In this document: in pieces, positions 1 to 9,546 of the stretch
Layout of the letters: each line of letters opens with the position of its first letter
Position numbering within the stretch: position 1 is the first letter of the stretch
From: Flagellimonas sp. S3867
GTDB taxonomy: Bacteria > Bacteroidota > Bacteroidia > Flavobacteriales > Flavobacteriaceae
Length of the DNA: 64,000 bases
NCBI RefSeq assembly: GCF_014698935.1
Contig: NZ_JACVMN010000001.1
Location: 1,488,001-1,552,000 of the forward strand
Reading direction: 5' to 3'
Notes under the pieces: generated by a model
What the model saw: only the letters and a program-made list of their open reading frames with translations
The model's database searches: none
Told to the model about the DNA's origin: nothing
Made by a program: the position numbers and the translations under genes

Positions 1-2646
1 TGTGGAAATGGCCGACCGGGCAATCATTATTTGGGCATCGCTCTTGATACGATTATCAATTTTTGGAGCCTTCAACACTTTTTCGGCATAAGCTATAGTC
101 TTATTATAGTTATCCTGTCCGTAATAGCCCTTCATCAGATTGGATTGGGCAAAAGTTCGGTTTTGGGAAATTTCTGCAGTGGTTTCCAACCTTTCCAAAT
201 AGGGAATAGCACTTTGATAGTCCTGTCTGCCCACATAAATTTCACAAACACGGGTAAGTGCCTGCTCGCCATATTCTCCTCCACTATCCGAAACAACTTT
301 GTATTTATCAAGTGCCCTGTCTTTTTGGTCTTTGCCAAAATAAATCTGCGCTAGATTAAAATTGACCTTGATTGCATGAACTCCGTTGGGAAATTGTTTC
401 AGGTAATCTTCATACCCCCTGACCGCAGCATCGGTCTTTCCTTCAATATATTTTCTGTCTGCTGATTCAAAACTGGCGTTTTCCAATTCGGAATCGGTGA
501 CCTCCACAAAATCAAGATTTCGGACCCAAGCAGCGTATTCGCTTACCCTACCTTCATCTACATACACCAATTTGGCAGTGGCTACAGCCTGTTTGGCCTC
601 TTGGGTATTCGGATATTTGTTTACCACCTCTTTTAACCTAGACAATGCTTGCCCATTTCGATTGGCATTATAATGCACTAAGCCTTGCCGAAGCATAGCT
701 CTGGGAGCGAATTTACTTCTACTATATTCTTCAATGAGTCGATCATAGGTTTGCAAGCCCAAACTTTCATTATCCGCTTTGACATAGGAATTGCCCAGTT
801 CAAAAAGTGCATCATCACGAAGCGAGGACTTCGGATATCGTGTTAGAAATTGGTTCAACCCATCAATTTTGGTGGAACGTTTTCCTAAAAACCCATCGCA
901 AAGTGTTTTTTGAAATGCCGCATAATCCCGTTCCGGGCCATTCATTTTTGAGGATTCGTGATACGCTTTTTTGGCCAGATTGTATTTGCTGGTCACAAAG
1001 TAACCGTCTCCTAATCGGACGTAGCTGTCATTCAGAATTTCGGAATTATCGGTGTTTGAATCAATCACTCTTTTAAAATGAGCTGTAGCATTAGCATAGT
1101 CTTTCAACTTGAAATAACAGTATCCCAAATTATAATTGAGATTCTGGTATTCCGGTAAATTTTTAGCTGCGTTATTGCGTTGAAATTCACCAAAACCTTC
1201 CAAAGCCTCATCAAAACGATTCAAACGATATGCCGATTCAGCCTTCCAATACAATGCCTTTGCTTCAAAGGATGAATTTTCAGCACTCTTCAATGATTTG
1301 GAAAAGCGCTCAAAAGCCGGTTCGTATTCACCTTCTATAAAGAGTTCCACTCCTCTATAGAAAGCTACTTTTTGATAGGTTTCTTTGCTGGCATAGCCCT
1401 TGTTTTTCTCTAAAAGCTCCATGGCTCCCTCAAAATTCCGGGATGTGATGTAAGAATCCACCAGTAACTCCTGTATTTCCTGCTGATGCTTATCTTTTGG
1501 ATACTTTTCCAAATAAGTGGTCATCACTTGCGGAACAGGCTCGTAGGCATTTCCAATTTCGTAACTCAAACGCGCATAGTTCAGCAGGGCGTCTTTCTGA
1601 ATTTCGGCACTGAAATCCATTTGAGATGCATTTCGAAAGGCATTCAACGCTTCCGGTTTTTTGTCCAATTTCAGATAGCATTCCGCCAAATGGTAATATG
1701 CATTTTGGGACACACTATTGGTACCCCCAATAATTTTATTGAAGTATTGTATTGCACCTTCATAATCACCCTGCTTGTAGTGGCTATATCCGGTAAGGTA
1801 GTAATCCGTATTGCTTAGTCTCCCCCTTTTACCTCTATACTTTTTTAGATAGGGAATTGCTGCATCATATTGTTCAAGATTGAAATAACTTTCACCAATG
1901 ATCTTATTAAGTTCGGATACCTCCCTTCGGTCGGATTTGGGTAATTGCTTTTTGGCCATCGCAATGGCTTCTTCAAAATTGCCCAATTTAAAATTGAGGT
2001 CCGCCTGATAATACGACAGTTTCTCGTTCAACAATTCAGGGTCGGTAATTTGGTCGAACCTGGCACTTGCCTCATCATAATCATCTTGTTCATATGCGAT
2101 ATATCCCAAATAATACTTGGCTTGCGAACCATACTTTTGGGAATTGCTAACCCTACTTAAGTAGCGTTCTGCATCTTTGGGCCTTTTGGAGGCATAAAGC
2201 GCGTATCCGTTGTTGAAATCAAAGCGTTCTTTGTCGTTGTTGGACATAGCGGATTCATCAACCTTTTTGTACCATTTTAGTGAATACGGATACTTTCCTG
2301 TTTCAAAATAATAATCGGCAACATCCAAAAAAGCAGAATTTCGTTTTGTGGAAGTTGGATAACGTTCCACAAATTCTTCCATCATCTTATCGGCACCACG
2401 TTGATTTAATCGTATGGCCGCATTGGCCGCGTAGTAGGCACTGTTGGCCTCCGTTTCATAATCTTTTGTGGTGGACCTTACATTTTCAAAAATGGTTTGG
2501 GCCGCCTGATACTGCTGATTGTTATACAACGCCAGAGCATCCTGAAAAGCCTTGTTTTCATGTGAATAAATCTTGGTTTCCTGAGCTGTACAGATGTGAA
2601 TGATTCCCAGAACCATTGGGAAAAGAAGGAGGTTTTTTCGATTCAT
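1..2646 (-). CDS. TPR-repeat protein, secreted, 3' end outside window
   Basis: The frame is open from an ATG at 2644-2646 to the window edge, giving 882 codons without a stop, so the C-terminus is missing. The N-terminus (MNRKNLLLFPMVLGIIHICTAQ) is a signal peptide with a Gln-ending cleavage region typical of Bacteroidota. The rest is a long run of tetratricopeptide-like helices with repeated signatures such as YYLGYIAYEQDDYDEA, YYLTGYSHYKQGDYEGA and YFKLKDYANA. TPR arrays bind other proteins; a periplasmic scaffold role is likely but the partner is unknown. It is divergent from the ftsE gene, with 134 bp between the two starts. I recall this pairing of a roughly 1000-residue TPR protein with ftsE from other flavobacteria. 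No enzymatic motif is visible. Confidence 0.85.
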   Translation of the reverse strand, partial: MNRKNLLLFPMVLGIIHICTAQETKIYSHENKAFQDALALYNNQQYQAAQTIFENVRSTTKDYETEANSAYYAANAAIRLNQRGADKMMEEFVERYPTSTKRNSAFLDVADYYFETGKYPYSLKWYKKVDESAMSNNDKERFDFNNGYALYASKRPKDAERYLSRVSNSQKYGSQAKYYLGYIAYEQDDYDEASARFDQITDPELLNEKLSYYQADLNFKLGNFEEAIAMAKKQLPKSDRREVSELNKIIGESYFNLEQYDAAIPYLKKYRGKRGRLSNTDYYLTGYSHYKQGDYEGAIQYFNKIIGGTNSVSQNAYYHLAECYLKLDKKPEALNAFRNASQMDFSAEIQKDALLNYARLSYEIGNAYEPVPQVMTTYLEKYPKDKHQQEIQELLVDSYITSRNFEGAMELLEKNKGYASKETYQKVAFYRGVELFIEGEYEPAFERFSKSLKSAENSSFEAKALYWKAESAYRLNRFDEALEGFGEFQRNNAAKNLPEYQNLNYNLGYCYFKLKDYANATAHFKRVIDSNTDNSEILNDSYVRLGDGYFVTSKYNLAKKAYHESSKMNGPERDYAAFQKTLCDGFLGKRSTKIDGLNQFLTRYPKSSLRDDALFELGNSYVKADNESLGLQTYDRLIEEYSRSKFAPRAMLRQGLVHYNANRNGQALSRLKEVVNKYPNTQEAKQAVATAKLVYVDEGRVSEYAAWVRNLDFVEVTDSELENASFESADRKYIEGKTDAAVRGYEDYLKQFPNGVHAIKVNFNLAQIYFGKDQKDRALDKYKVVSDSGGEYGEQALTRVCEIYVGRQDYQSAIPYLERLETTAEISQNRTFAQSNLMKGYYGQDNYNKTIAYAEKVLKAPKIDNRIKSDAQIMIARSAIST

Positions 2647-2780
2647 AGTGTTCTACGCTGTTCTCGATTGACTGTTACCATAACGTCAAAATTTGGGCCA
2701 AAGTATATTTTAAGGATTTTCAAAAGGTATCGAAGCTTATATTTTAGAACTTAGTACCTTTATTTTTTCATTACAAAAAT

Positions 2781-3464
2781 ATGTCTGAAACGATATTAAA
2801 ATTGCAAGATGTTGCTGTTTTTCAAAAAGAGAACCTGATTTTGAACAATATTTCCCTGGAAGTCAAAAAAGGGGAATTTGTCTATGTCATTGGCAAGACG
2901 GGAAGTGGCAAAAGTAGTTTTATGAAAACACTTTACGCTGATATTCCATTGAGACAGGGCACCGGAAGTATCGTGGATTTTGATTTGAAAAATTTACAAG
3001 AAAAAGATATTCCGTTTCTGCGGAGAAAATTGGGCATTGTATTCCAAGATTTTAAACTGCTTCCCGATCGTAATGTGAACAACAACCTTAGGTTTGTGCT
3101 CAGGGCCACCGGATGGACCGATACTGGAAAAATGGACACCAAAATTGAAGAGGTTTTGGACAAGGTGGGCATGAAAACCAAAGGTTTTAAATTTCCCCAT
3201 GAACTTTCAGGAGGGGAACAACAACGTATTGCCATTGCCCGCGCTCTTTTGAACGACCCCGAACTGATTCTTGCAGATGAACCTACTGGAAATCTAGACC
3301 CACAGACCAGTGTAGAGGTGATGAAGGTTCTGCAAGACATTAACCAAAGTGGACGCACCATCATTATGGCAACCCATGACTACGCCCTCATCTTAAAATA
3401 TCCCCATAAAACCTTAAAATGTGATGGAAGTAAAGTTTTTGAAGTGATCCAAAAAGCGATGTAG
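2781..3464 (+). CDS. ftsE: Cell-division ABC ATPase FtsE
   Basis: This 227-residue ABC ATPase has a Walker A (GKTGSGKSS, about residues 37-45), a signature motif LSGGEQQR (about 143-150), a Walker B with D-loop ([12 protein letters not shown]) and an H-loop histidine (MATHD). Length and the short compact nucleotide-binding domain match FtsE/LolD-type ATPases. FtsE works with the membrane protein FtsX at the division site to control peptidoglycan hydrolysis; no ftsX is next to it here, which is usual in Bacteroidota where the two genes are separated. A LolD-type lipoprotein or MacB-type ATPase is the main alternative. The stop lies 2 bp before the next start, so the two genes probably form one transcript. 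Confidence 0.85.
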   Translation: MSETILKLQDVAVFQKENLILNNISLEVKKGEFVYVIGKTGSGKSSFMKTLYADIPLRQGTGSIVDFDLKNLQEKDIPFLRRKLGIVFQDFKLLPDRNVNNNLRFVLRATGWTDTGKMDTKIEEVLDKVGMKTKGFKFPHELSGGEQQRIAIARALLNDPELILADEPTGNLDPQTSVEVMKVLQDINQSGRTIIMATHDYALILKYPHKTLKCDGSKVFEVIQKAM

Positions 3465-3466
3465 CC

Positions 3467-3898
3467 ATGATTTTAAAAAAACAAGATTGCGGTAAGGAAA
3501 AAAAAACGAGTCCGATCATCGGGCTATTCCTGTTTATTGTTTCCATTTTTCTGATGTTGGTAACTGGACCTTTAGGTTTCGTCTTTGGTGTTTTCCACCA
3601 GCTTTTCACCAAAGGTTTTAAAGGTATTGGTGAGTTTGCCCTTAAAATGGCCGTTTCGGTCGATCAGTTGGGAAATGTGATCATGCAGCATCTGTTCAAC
3701 GTACTTTGGGTTAAAAAAGGTGGATATCCCTTCGGAAACAGGGATGAAACCATTTCAAGTGCCCTGGGAAAGAACAAACAGCTGGACACTCTAACCGTTT
3801 TTGGTAAAATTATCGATAAGATTCTGGACACAATCGACCCCAACCACACGCTTAGTTCCATAGATTACTTTGTACAGCCTTCACAGGAAAATAGTTGA
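3467..3898 (+). CDS. Small membrane protein of unknown function
   Basis: A 143-residue protein begins 2 bp after ftsE. A hydrophobic stretch at about residues 18-46 (GLFLFIVSIFLMLVTGPLGFVFG split by Gly/Pro) looks like one or two membrane segments. The remainder contains an ordered pattern DQLGNVI, then GYPFGNRDETISSALG, then KIIDKILDTIDPNH. That pattern reminds me of a small protein family met in proteobacterial prophages (DQLANALLGG..DETISSRAG..), where its role is unknown. This likeness is from memory and needs a profile search. Here the position beside ftsE suggests a chromosomal rather than phage gene. No function is assigned. Confidence 0.75.
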   Translation: MILKKQDCGKEKKTSPIIGLFLFIVSIFLMLVTGPLGFVFGVFHQLFTKGFKGIGEFALKMAVSVDQLGNVIMQHLFNVLWVKKGGYPFGNRDETISSALGKNKQLDTLTVFGKIIDKILDTIDPNHTLSSIDYFVQPSQENS

Positions 3899-3982
3899 AA
3901 ACTATTGGATATTGCAAAATTGAACACTTTTTGACCGCCAAAAGTTTTTTGTTTCTTTGCCAAAATTAAATTGTCCCTTTAT

Positions 3983-4750
3983 ATGGAAATTCTCGGTATA
4001 GATGTCGGCGGATCAGGCATTAAGGGTGCCTTGGTGAACGCCGAAACCGGAGAGATGTTGACGGAACGACATCGGATACCCACCCCAAGTTCAAGAAAGC
4101 CAGCAGATATGGCGCAAGTGGTAAAACAAATTGTTGATCATTTCAATTATGAAGGCCCTGTAGGTTGCGGATTCCCCACGATTGTAAAAAATGGCGTCTG
4201 TCAATCAGCAGGAAATCTTCATCCCAGTTGGGTCGATGTCAATATTGATGAGCTTTTTACCGAGGTAACAGGTCGTGAATTTACCGTATTGAACGATGCC
4301 GATGCTGCCGGATATGCTTCCATGAACTACGGAATCGGAAAAGGAAAGCAAGGATTGGTTATTATGATCACCATCGGAACGGGCCTTGGGAGTGGTGCGT
4401 TCTACAATGGAATCCTATTGCCCAATTTCGAATTGGGACAGATTCCCTATAAAAAATATAGCAAAATAGAACAATGGGCAGCCGCCTCTGCCAAGGAAAG
4501 GGAAAATCTTACCTATGAAAAATGGGGCAAACGCTTCAACAAATTCTTAAAATATGTTGAACTGATCATCTCTCCAGATTTAATTATTGTGGGTGGGGGC
4601 ACCTCCAAAAAATGGAAAGAGTTCAATCACCTGATCACCATTGAAACTGATGTGGTAAAAGCAGAACTAATGAACAACGCAGGGATAATTGGTCCGGCAG
4701 TTGCATGTTTACGCGAAAAGCATCACGGTCATTTAACCAAAAAAGGCTAA
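3983..4750 (+). CDS. ppgK: ROK-family polyphosphate glucokinase-like kinase
   Basis: The protein starts [14 protein letters not shown], the phosphate-binding loop of the ROK sugar-kinase family. It carries the catalytic aspartate in NDADAAGYA and the second phosphate motif TIGTGLGSG. It lacks the cysteine zinc motif of many ROK kinases and repressors, and it is about 255 residues long; both agree with polyphosphate-dependent glucokinases (glucose to glucose-6-phosphate using polyphosphate or ATP). The C-terminal part ([13 protein letters not shown]) matches the usual end of these enzymes. I prefer the ATG at 3983 over an in-frame TTG at 3971 because the conserved loop begins right after it. 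Its stop overlaps that of the convergent typA by 3-4 bases. An ATP-only glucokinase is possible. Confidence 0.8.
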   Translation: MEILGIDVGGSGIKGALVNAETGEMLTERHRIPTPSSRKPADMAQVVKQIVDHFNYEGPVGCGFPTIVKNGVCQSAGNLHPSWVDVNIDELFTEVTGREFTVLNDADAAGYASMNYGIGKGKQGLVIMITIGTGLGSGAFYNGILLPNFELGQIPYKKYSKIEQWAAASAKERENLTYEKWGKRFNKFLKYVELIISPDLIIVGGGTSKKWKEFNHLITIETDVVKAELMNNAGIIGPAVACLREKHHGHLTKKG

Positions 4751-6546
4751 TCTATTTTATTTCGTTTTCTGTCTACTTCCTTAAGGAAGATTTTGCGCAG
4801 CCTAATATGGCTTGGAGTCACTTCAACGTATTCGTCCTTTTGAATGTATTCCAATGCCTCTTCCAATGAAAACTTAATGGCCGGTACAATTTTAGCCTTG
4901 TCATCGGCCCCTGAGGATCGTACGTTGGACAATTTTTTGGTTTTGGTCACATTCACGGTCATATCATCTCCACGAGAATTTTCACCAATAACCTGTCCTT
5001 CATAAATATCCTCTCCCGGGTCAATGAAGAATTTCCCTCTTTCCTGCAACTTGTCAATAGAATACGGAATCGCTGTTCCATTTTCCATAGAGACCAAGGA
5101 ACCATTTATACGTTGGGCAATATCTCCTTTTAGGGGCTGATACTCCAAAAATCGGTGAGCCATAATTGCTTCCCCTGCTGTAGCGGTCAACAATTGGTTT
5201 CGTAAACCGATAATCCCTCTGGAAGGAATCATAAACTCACATAACATTCTCGAGCCTTTGGCTTCCATACTGGTCATCTCTCCCTTTCGGATTGAAACCA
5301 TTTCAACAGCCTTGCCGGAAACTTCTTCTGGCAAATCGATGGTCAAATGCTCAACAGGCTCACATTTTACCCCGTCAATCTCTTTGATAATTACCTGAGG
5401 TTGCCCAATCTGAAGTTCATAACCTTCCCTTCTCATGGTTTCGATCAATACGGAAAGGTGCAGTACGCCACGGCCAAATACCATAAATTTATCGGCACTA
5501 TTGGTTTCCTCAACACGTAGTGCCAAGTTTTTCTCCAATTCCTTTTCCAAGCGCTCTTTAATGTGTCTTGAGGTCACAAATTTTCCGTCTTTTCCAAAGA
5601 ATGGACTATCGTTAATGGTAAAGAGCATGCTCATAGTAGGTTCGTCAATGGCAATGGTCTTCAGTTTTTCAGGATTTTCAAAATCCGCCACCGTATCCCC
5701 GATTTCGAATCCTTCTACCCCAACGATGGCACAGATGTCACCTGCAATAACCTCATCAACTTTCTTTCGTCCAAGCCCATCAAAGGTAAAAAGCTCTTTT
5801 ACTTTTGATTTTACAATGCTTCCATCTCTTTTTACCAAGGAAATCTGCTGCCCTTCCTTTAAGGTTCCCCGTTGCAACCTTCCAATGGCAATACGACCGG
5901 TAAAGGAAGAGAAGTCCAAAGAGGTAATCAACATTTGTGTAGACCCTTGTTCAGGTTTAAATTCAGGAACATGATCAATAACCATGTCCAACAAAGGCTC
6001 AATATTATCGGTTGGTTTTTGCCAATCTTCGCTCATCCAGTTCTGTTTGGCAGAGCCATAAACAGTTGGAAAGTCCAACTGCCATTCTTCGGCGCCCAAT
6101 TCGAACATCAAATCGAATACTTTTTCGTGTACTTCTTCTGGAGTACAGTTCTCCTTGTCAACTTTGTTGATGACCACACAAGGCTTTAATCCCAAATCAA
6201 TTGCTTTTTGCAATACAAATCGAGTTTGTGGCATTGGGCCTTCAAAAGCATCAACCAATAACAATACGCCATCGGCCATGTTTAAAACCCGCTCCACTTC
6301 GCCACCAAAATCGGCGTGACCAGGGGTATCGATGATATTGATCTTGGTATCCTTATAAACCACGGAAACATTTTTGGAAACAATGGTTATTCCGCGTTCC
6401 CGCTCTAGATCGTTATTATCCAAAATAAGGTCGCCCTTGTTCTCATTATCGCGAAATAAACGGCAATGGTACATGATCTTGTCAACCAAAGTGGTTTTAC
6501 CGTGGTCAACGTGGGCAATGATGGCAATATTCTTAATTTTGGACAT
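4747..6546 (-). CDS. typA: Ribosome-associated GTPase TypA/BipA
   Basis: A 599-residue translational GTPase. The G1 loop is AHVDHGKTT (residues 11-19), the G2 region RERGITI, G3 [16 protein letters not shown] and G4 NKVDKENC. After the GTPase domain come an EF-Tu-like domain 2, the two EF-G-like domains and the BipA-specific C-terminal domain (for example [19 protein letters not shown]). TypA binds the 70S ribosome and helps ribosome assembly and stress adaptation, often at low temperature. Length matches the family (about 600 residues). The gene stands alone between the convergent ppgK and an unrelated minus-strand gene. Confidence 0.97.
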   Translation of the reverse strand: MSKIKNIAIIAHVDHGKTTLVDKIMYHCRLFRDNENKGDLILDNNDLERERGITIVSKNVSVVYKDTKINIIDTPGHADFGGEVERVLNMADGVLLLVDAFEGPMPQTRFVLQKAIDLGLKPCVVINKVDKENCTPEEVHEKVFDLMFELGAEEWQLDFPTVYGSAKQNWMSEDWQKPTDNIEPLLDMVIDHVPEFKPEQGSTQMLITSLDFSSFTGRIAIGRLQRGTLKEGQQISLVKRDGSIVKSKVKELFTFDGLGRKKVDEVIAGDICAIVGVEGFEIGDTVADFENPEKLKTIAIDEPTMSMLFTINDSPFFGKDGKFVTSRHIKERLEKELEKNLALRVEETNSADKFMVFGRGVLHLSVLIETMRREGYELQIGQPQVIIKEIDGVKCEPVEHLTIDLPEEVSGKAVEMVSIRKGEMTSMEAKGSRMLCEFMIPSRGIIGLRNQLLTATAGEAIMAHRFLEYQPLKGDIAQRINGSLVSMENGTAIPYSIDKLQERGKFFIDPGEDIYEGQVIGENSRGDDMTVNVTKTKKLSNVRSSGADDKAKIVPAIKFSLEEALEYIQKDEYVEVTPSHIRLRKIFLKEVDRKRNKID

Positions 6547-6642
6547 AACCTGATTTTTAAGCCCGCAAAGATACTGCGATTTCTTTACTTGAGCACACTG
6601 CTAAAGTTATTTTTATCTTATTGATTTTGAGAAGGTTTGGGT

Positions 6643-7200
6643 TTATCTACCCACGCACCATCGCTTTTCACTAATTATCCAACCAATGCTCAAGTTTGCA
6701 ACGGGATAAACACCGCCTTTAAAAGGGCCGATATAATATCCGGCTCCCGCATCTATGGAAAAACTCAGACCGGAATTGAAGCTTCGCTGTATACCATATA
6801 CAACCCCTCCGTAACCATGAATTCCATCGACAATGGTATTTTCAACTATACGCTCCTCAGGAGAAAACACAGCAATAGTTGGTGCAAGATAATTTCCGGA
6901 ATTACCATAAATAGATCTCCCTCTTCGGTCTCTTCCGTTAAAGTTGTGGTAGTAACGGTTTTGAACGGTTATTGCGGGAAAGAAATCATAATTCTCAATA
7001 GGTCGCTCACTTGCGGGCTCCAATGCGAATTGCCAAGCTACCCTAAAATCTAGCGTACTGTTAACTCCAAGCCCCATTTCATATTCAAGTCCAGGGTTGA
7101 CCAGATTGATTTTAATCTGTCTTACTTCACAATTTCTACCAAATTGAGAAGAAACAACAGTACTACACAAGGCAAACACTAAAAGAAATATTCTGTGCAT
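6643..7200 (-). CDS. Secreted small beta-rich protein, possible outer-membrane barrel
   Basis: A 185-residue protein with a clear signal peptide (MHRIFLLVFALCSTVVSSQ). The mature part alternates short beta-type strands rich in Gly, Tyr and Phe (YEMGLGVNSTLDFRVAWQFAL, LSFSIDAGAGYYIG, GVYPVANLSIGWII) as in small eight-stranded outer-membrane barrels. The last residues do not end in the usual terminal Phe or Tyr of a barrel, so a soluble beta protein is possible. It lies alone, divergent from kdsA with 71 bp between starts. I do not recognise a named family. Confidence 0.8.
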   Translation of the reverse strand: MHRIFLLVFALCSTVVSSQFGRNCEVRQIKINLVNPGLEYEMGLGVNSTLDFRVAWQFALEPASERPIENYDFFPAITVQNRYYHNFNGRDRRGRSIYGNSGNYLAPTIAVFSPEERIVENTIVDGIHGYGGVVYGIQRSFNSGLSFSIDAGAGYYIGPFKGGVYPVANLSIGWIISEKRWCVGR

Positions 7201-7271
7201 TGTAGGTTAATTTGGTACTATTAGAACATATACTTTCTAAAAAAAGTATTTTTGCCCAAAATATCTGTTAG

Positions 7272-8090
7272 ATGCAATTAGACGTAATTCCTCGGTTAAA
7301 ACATACAAATGGCGATAATTTTTTCTTGTTGGCGGGTCCTTGTGCCATCGAAGGCGAGGAAATGGCCCTCAAAATTGCCGAAAAAGTAGTTTCCATTACC
7401 GATAAATTACAGATTCCTTATGTCTTCAAAGGGAGTTTTAAAAAGGCAAATCGAAGTAGAATTGATTCTTTTACCGGAATTGGGGATGAAAAAGCACTGA
7501 AAATCCTGAGAAAGGTTTCAGAAACATTTGATGTTCCGACGGTAACTGATATACACGAAATATCTGATGCGATAAAAGCAGCGGAATATGTCGACGTACT
7601 CCAGATACCCGCTTTTTTGGTTCGTCAGACCGATTTGGTGGTTGAAGCTGCCAAAACCGGAAAGGTCGTCAACCTTAAAAAAGGACAATTTATGAGCCCT
7701 GAAAGTATGCAACACGCGGTAAAAAAAGTAACAGATTCAGGAAATGATCAAGCTTGGATTACCGATCGTGGGACTATGTTTGGCTATCAAGATATGGTTG
7801 TAGATTTTAGGGGAATTCCCACCATGAAACAATATGCACCGGTAGTTTTGGACGTTACACATTCATTACAGCAACCCAATCAATCCTCGGGAGTAACAGG
7901 TGGCAGGCCTGCTTTAATCGGGATCATGGCCCGCGCCGGAATAGCCGCTGGGGTAGATGGTCTTTTTATGGAGGCCCATTTCGACCCAAAAAACGCCAAA
8001 AGTGATGGCGCCAATATGCTTGATCTAAGTTTGTTGGAAAAGTTGTTAACGGATTTGACTGCAATAAGAAAGACCATCAATACTTTATAA
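7272..8090 (+). CDS. kdsA: 3-deoxy-8-phosphooctulonate synthase (KDO-8-P synthase)
   Basis: A 272-residue class I aldolase-type synthase that condenses phosphoenolpyruvate with arabinose-5-phosphate to give KDO-8-phosphate, the first committed step of the KDO part of lipopolysaccharide. Diagnostic stretches are LLAGPCAIEGEE near the N-terminus, the KGSFKKANRSR phosphate-binding region, VLQIPAFLVRQTDL, the KKGQFMSPE loop, GYQDMVVDFRGIP and the closing MEAHFDP. The residue Asn in KKANRS fits the non-metal or mixed class less clearly, so I do not assign metal dependence. The gene is convergent with the following one, with a single base between stops. Confidence 0.97.
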   Translation: MQLDVIPRLKHTNGDNFFLLAGPCAIEGEEMALKIAEKVVSITDKLQIPYVFKGSFKKANRSRIDSFTGIGDEKALKILRKVSETFDVPTVTDIHEISDAIKAAEYVDVLQIPAFLVRQTDLVVEAAKTGKVVNLKKGQFMSPESMQHAVKKVTDSGNDQAWITDRGTMFGYQDMVVDFRGIPTMKQYAPVVLDVTHSLQQPNQSSGVTGGRPALIGIMARAGIAAGVDGLFMEAHFDPKNAKSDGANMLDLSLLEKLLTDLTAIRKTINTL

Positions 8091-8091
8091 T

Positions 8092-8457
8092 CTATTTCCA
8101 AAATCCTTTATGGTTGATGCGCTGTGCATCTAGCAATACAGCGCTTAAAACTTTCACATCAATTTCTTCCAGATTTGAATATCTAAGTGATTTCATCACC
8201 TTTCGCCCTTCGGTCACCATTTTATCCAGATGAACGGTCAAATGGGCTGCACTCCAAAACCCTACATCCACATAAGCTTTCTTTTTGGATACGTTTAAAT
8301 AGCAAAAAGGCTTCCCATCCAAATAATAAAATGGAATCCTGTATTTGTATTTCAATTCAAGCTTAGGTACGGTGGACTCAATATGCACTTGTAATTGTAG
8401 CAACATACTTTTAAAAGGCTCTGGTTGGTCCAAAATATAGCTTTCAGCAGGATTCAT
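8092..8457 (-). CDS. DUF1801-family protein
   Basis: A 121-residue protein resembling the DUF1801/YdhG-like fold: an N-terminal helix with repeated hydrophobics (ILDQPEPFKSMLLQLQVHIES), then LELKYKYRIPFYYLDGKPFCYLNVSKKKAYVDVGFW and a C-terminal charged helix (VTEGRKVMKSLRY). The family is small and basic, its biochemical role is not established, and it often sits alone. Its start is only 11 bp from the start of the divergent transglutaminase gene, so the two promoters must overlap or lie in each other's coding sequence. Confidence 0.85.
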   Translation of the reverse strand: MNPAESYILDQPEPFKSMLLQLQVHIESTVPKLELKYKYRIPFYYLDGKPFCYLNVSKKKAYVDVGFWSAAHLTVHLDKMVTEGRKVMKSLRYSNLEEIDVKVLSAVLLDAQRINHKGFWK

Positions 8458-8468
8458 ATCTTTATAAG

Positions 8469-9461
8469 ATGCTTTCCATGTCCAAAATAGTATTTTCTTT
8501 TTTTATTCTTGTTTCAGCTTTTACCATGGCCCAAGAATACGGCCATGTGGACAAAAAGGTGAAAAAATATCCTTATTATAATCATATTGACCATCTAGCT
8601 CACCGCATACAAAACGATTTTGGCTCAGACATGGAAAGGGTTCGGGCAGCATTTGTTTGGTTGACCCATAACATTACCTATGGAAAAACCATGGATGAGT
8701 TTTTTGAACCTAAAATAACCATCATTTACTACTCCGAAAGAGGTAAGGAAAGACAGATCAAAAAAGCACAGGACAACAAAATAAACCAAGCTTTTAAAAA
8801 TAAAAGAGGCGTTTGCTATGATTATTCCATGATGATGAAAAATCTGGTGGACCATTTTGGTTTGGAGTCCAAAATAGTGCGCGGAATTGTGAAAGAGGAC
8901 ATAAGAGATGTAAGGGGTGAAAAATTGTATAAAAACCATGCTTGGAATGCCATCAAAATAAATAACGAATGGAGATTGATGGATCCTACATGGGCAACAG
9001 GGTATTGGGACGAATCGACTAAGCTTTTTGTACGCGATTTTAATGATCGTTATTTTGACGCAAATCCGGAGGAGTTTATAAAAGACCATTTTCCGGCCCA
9101 AGAAGAATGGCAATTATTGAAAGAACCAGTTGCCTTGAACACTTTTTATACCGCTCCTATTTTCTTACCGGGGTATTTTGAAAATAATATTGAACTGTCC
9201 AAAGAAACAAGCGGTTTACTTACTCAAACTGAAAATTTCGAACTTATTTTCGCTTTTGAGAAATTTCCCCATAGCACCCAACTTAACTACAGTATCGATT
9301 CAAATAGCTCAACCGGAAGGATCCGCAATATTGGTGTAAGAAAAAAGGGCAAGCAACTGTATATATCAAAACTTAGACTTAACAGTGCATTGAAGGAAGG
9401 CCAAAAAATTACGTTGTACATCAACAGAAATCCCATTTTAGAATTCAAAATGGACGACTAA
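8469..9461 (+). CDS. Secreted transglutaminase-like (cysteine protease fold) protein
   Basis: A signal peptide (MSKIVFSFFILVSAFTMAQ, from the second ATG at 8478) precedes a transglutaminase-like domain. The three catalytic positions are visible: Cys in RGVCYDYS, His in KNHAWNAI and Asp in MDPTWATGYW. The C-terminal third is a beta-rich extension of the kind found in YebA/cytokinesis-type transglutaminase proteins of Bacteroidota. It probably acts in the periplasm as a peptidase or amidase; true transglutaminase activity is not implied. Two ATG codons 9 bp apart are possible starts; both give a signal peptide. It is separated by only 11 bp from the divergent DUF1801 gene. Confidence 0.88.
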   Translation: MLSMSKIVFSFFILVSAFTMAQEYGHVDKKVKKYPYYNHIDHLAHRIQNDFGSDMERVRAAFVWLTHNITYGKTMDEFFEPKITIIYYSERGKERQIKKAQDNKINQAFKNKRGVCYDYSMMMKNLVDHFGLESKIVRGIVKEDIRDVRGEKLYKNHAWNAIKINNEWRLMDPTWATGYWDESTKLFVRDFNDRYFDANPEEFIKDHFPAQEEWQLLKEPVALNTFYTAPIFLPGYFENNIELSKETSGLLTQTENFELIFAFEKFPHSTQLNYSIDSNSSTGRIRNIGVRKKGKQLYISKLRLNSALKEGQKITLYINRNPILEFKMDD

Positions 9462-9519
9462 CAATTTCAACCCTTTAACTAAAAATCAGAAGAATATTTT
9501 TGTGTTATAAAATTTATAT

Positions 9520-9538
9520 TAACTTTGAATTTCAAAGT
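9520..9538. promoter_or_regulatory. Promoter -7 box overlapped by a palindromic operator (site 1)
   Basis: TAACTTTG at 9520-9527 fits the Bacteroidota -7 box TAnnTTTG. It overlaps the palindrome ACTTTGAATTTCAAAGT (9522-9538), 8-bp arms around one central base. The palindrome ends 8 bases before the start codon of the membrane-protein gene. A very similar palindrome stands before creD (10467-10483). This is the layout expected for autorepression by the winged-helix protein encoded between them. Confidence 0.6.
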
Positions 9539-9546
9539 ACTTTAAA

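Noticed and set aside
31..2603. Several plus-strand open frames of 70-110 codons in the first 2.6 kb
   Set aside because: They lie opposite the TPR gene, whose minus-strand frame is open for 882 codons with a signal peptide.
5435..6189. Plus-strand open frames of 105-179 codons inside typA
   Set aside because: They are mirror frames of a strongly conserved gene and have low-complexity, non-globular sequence.
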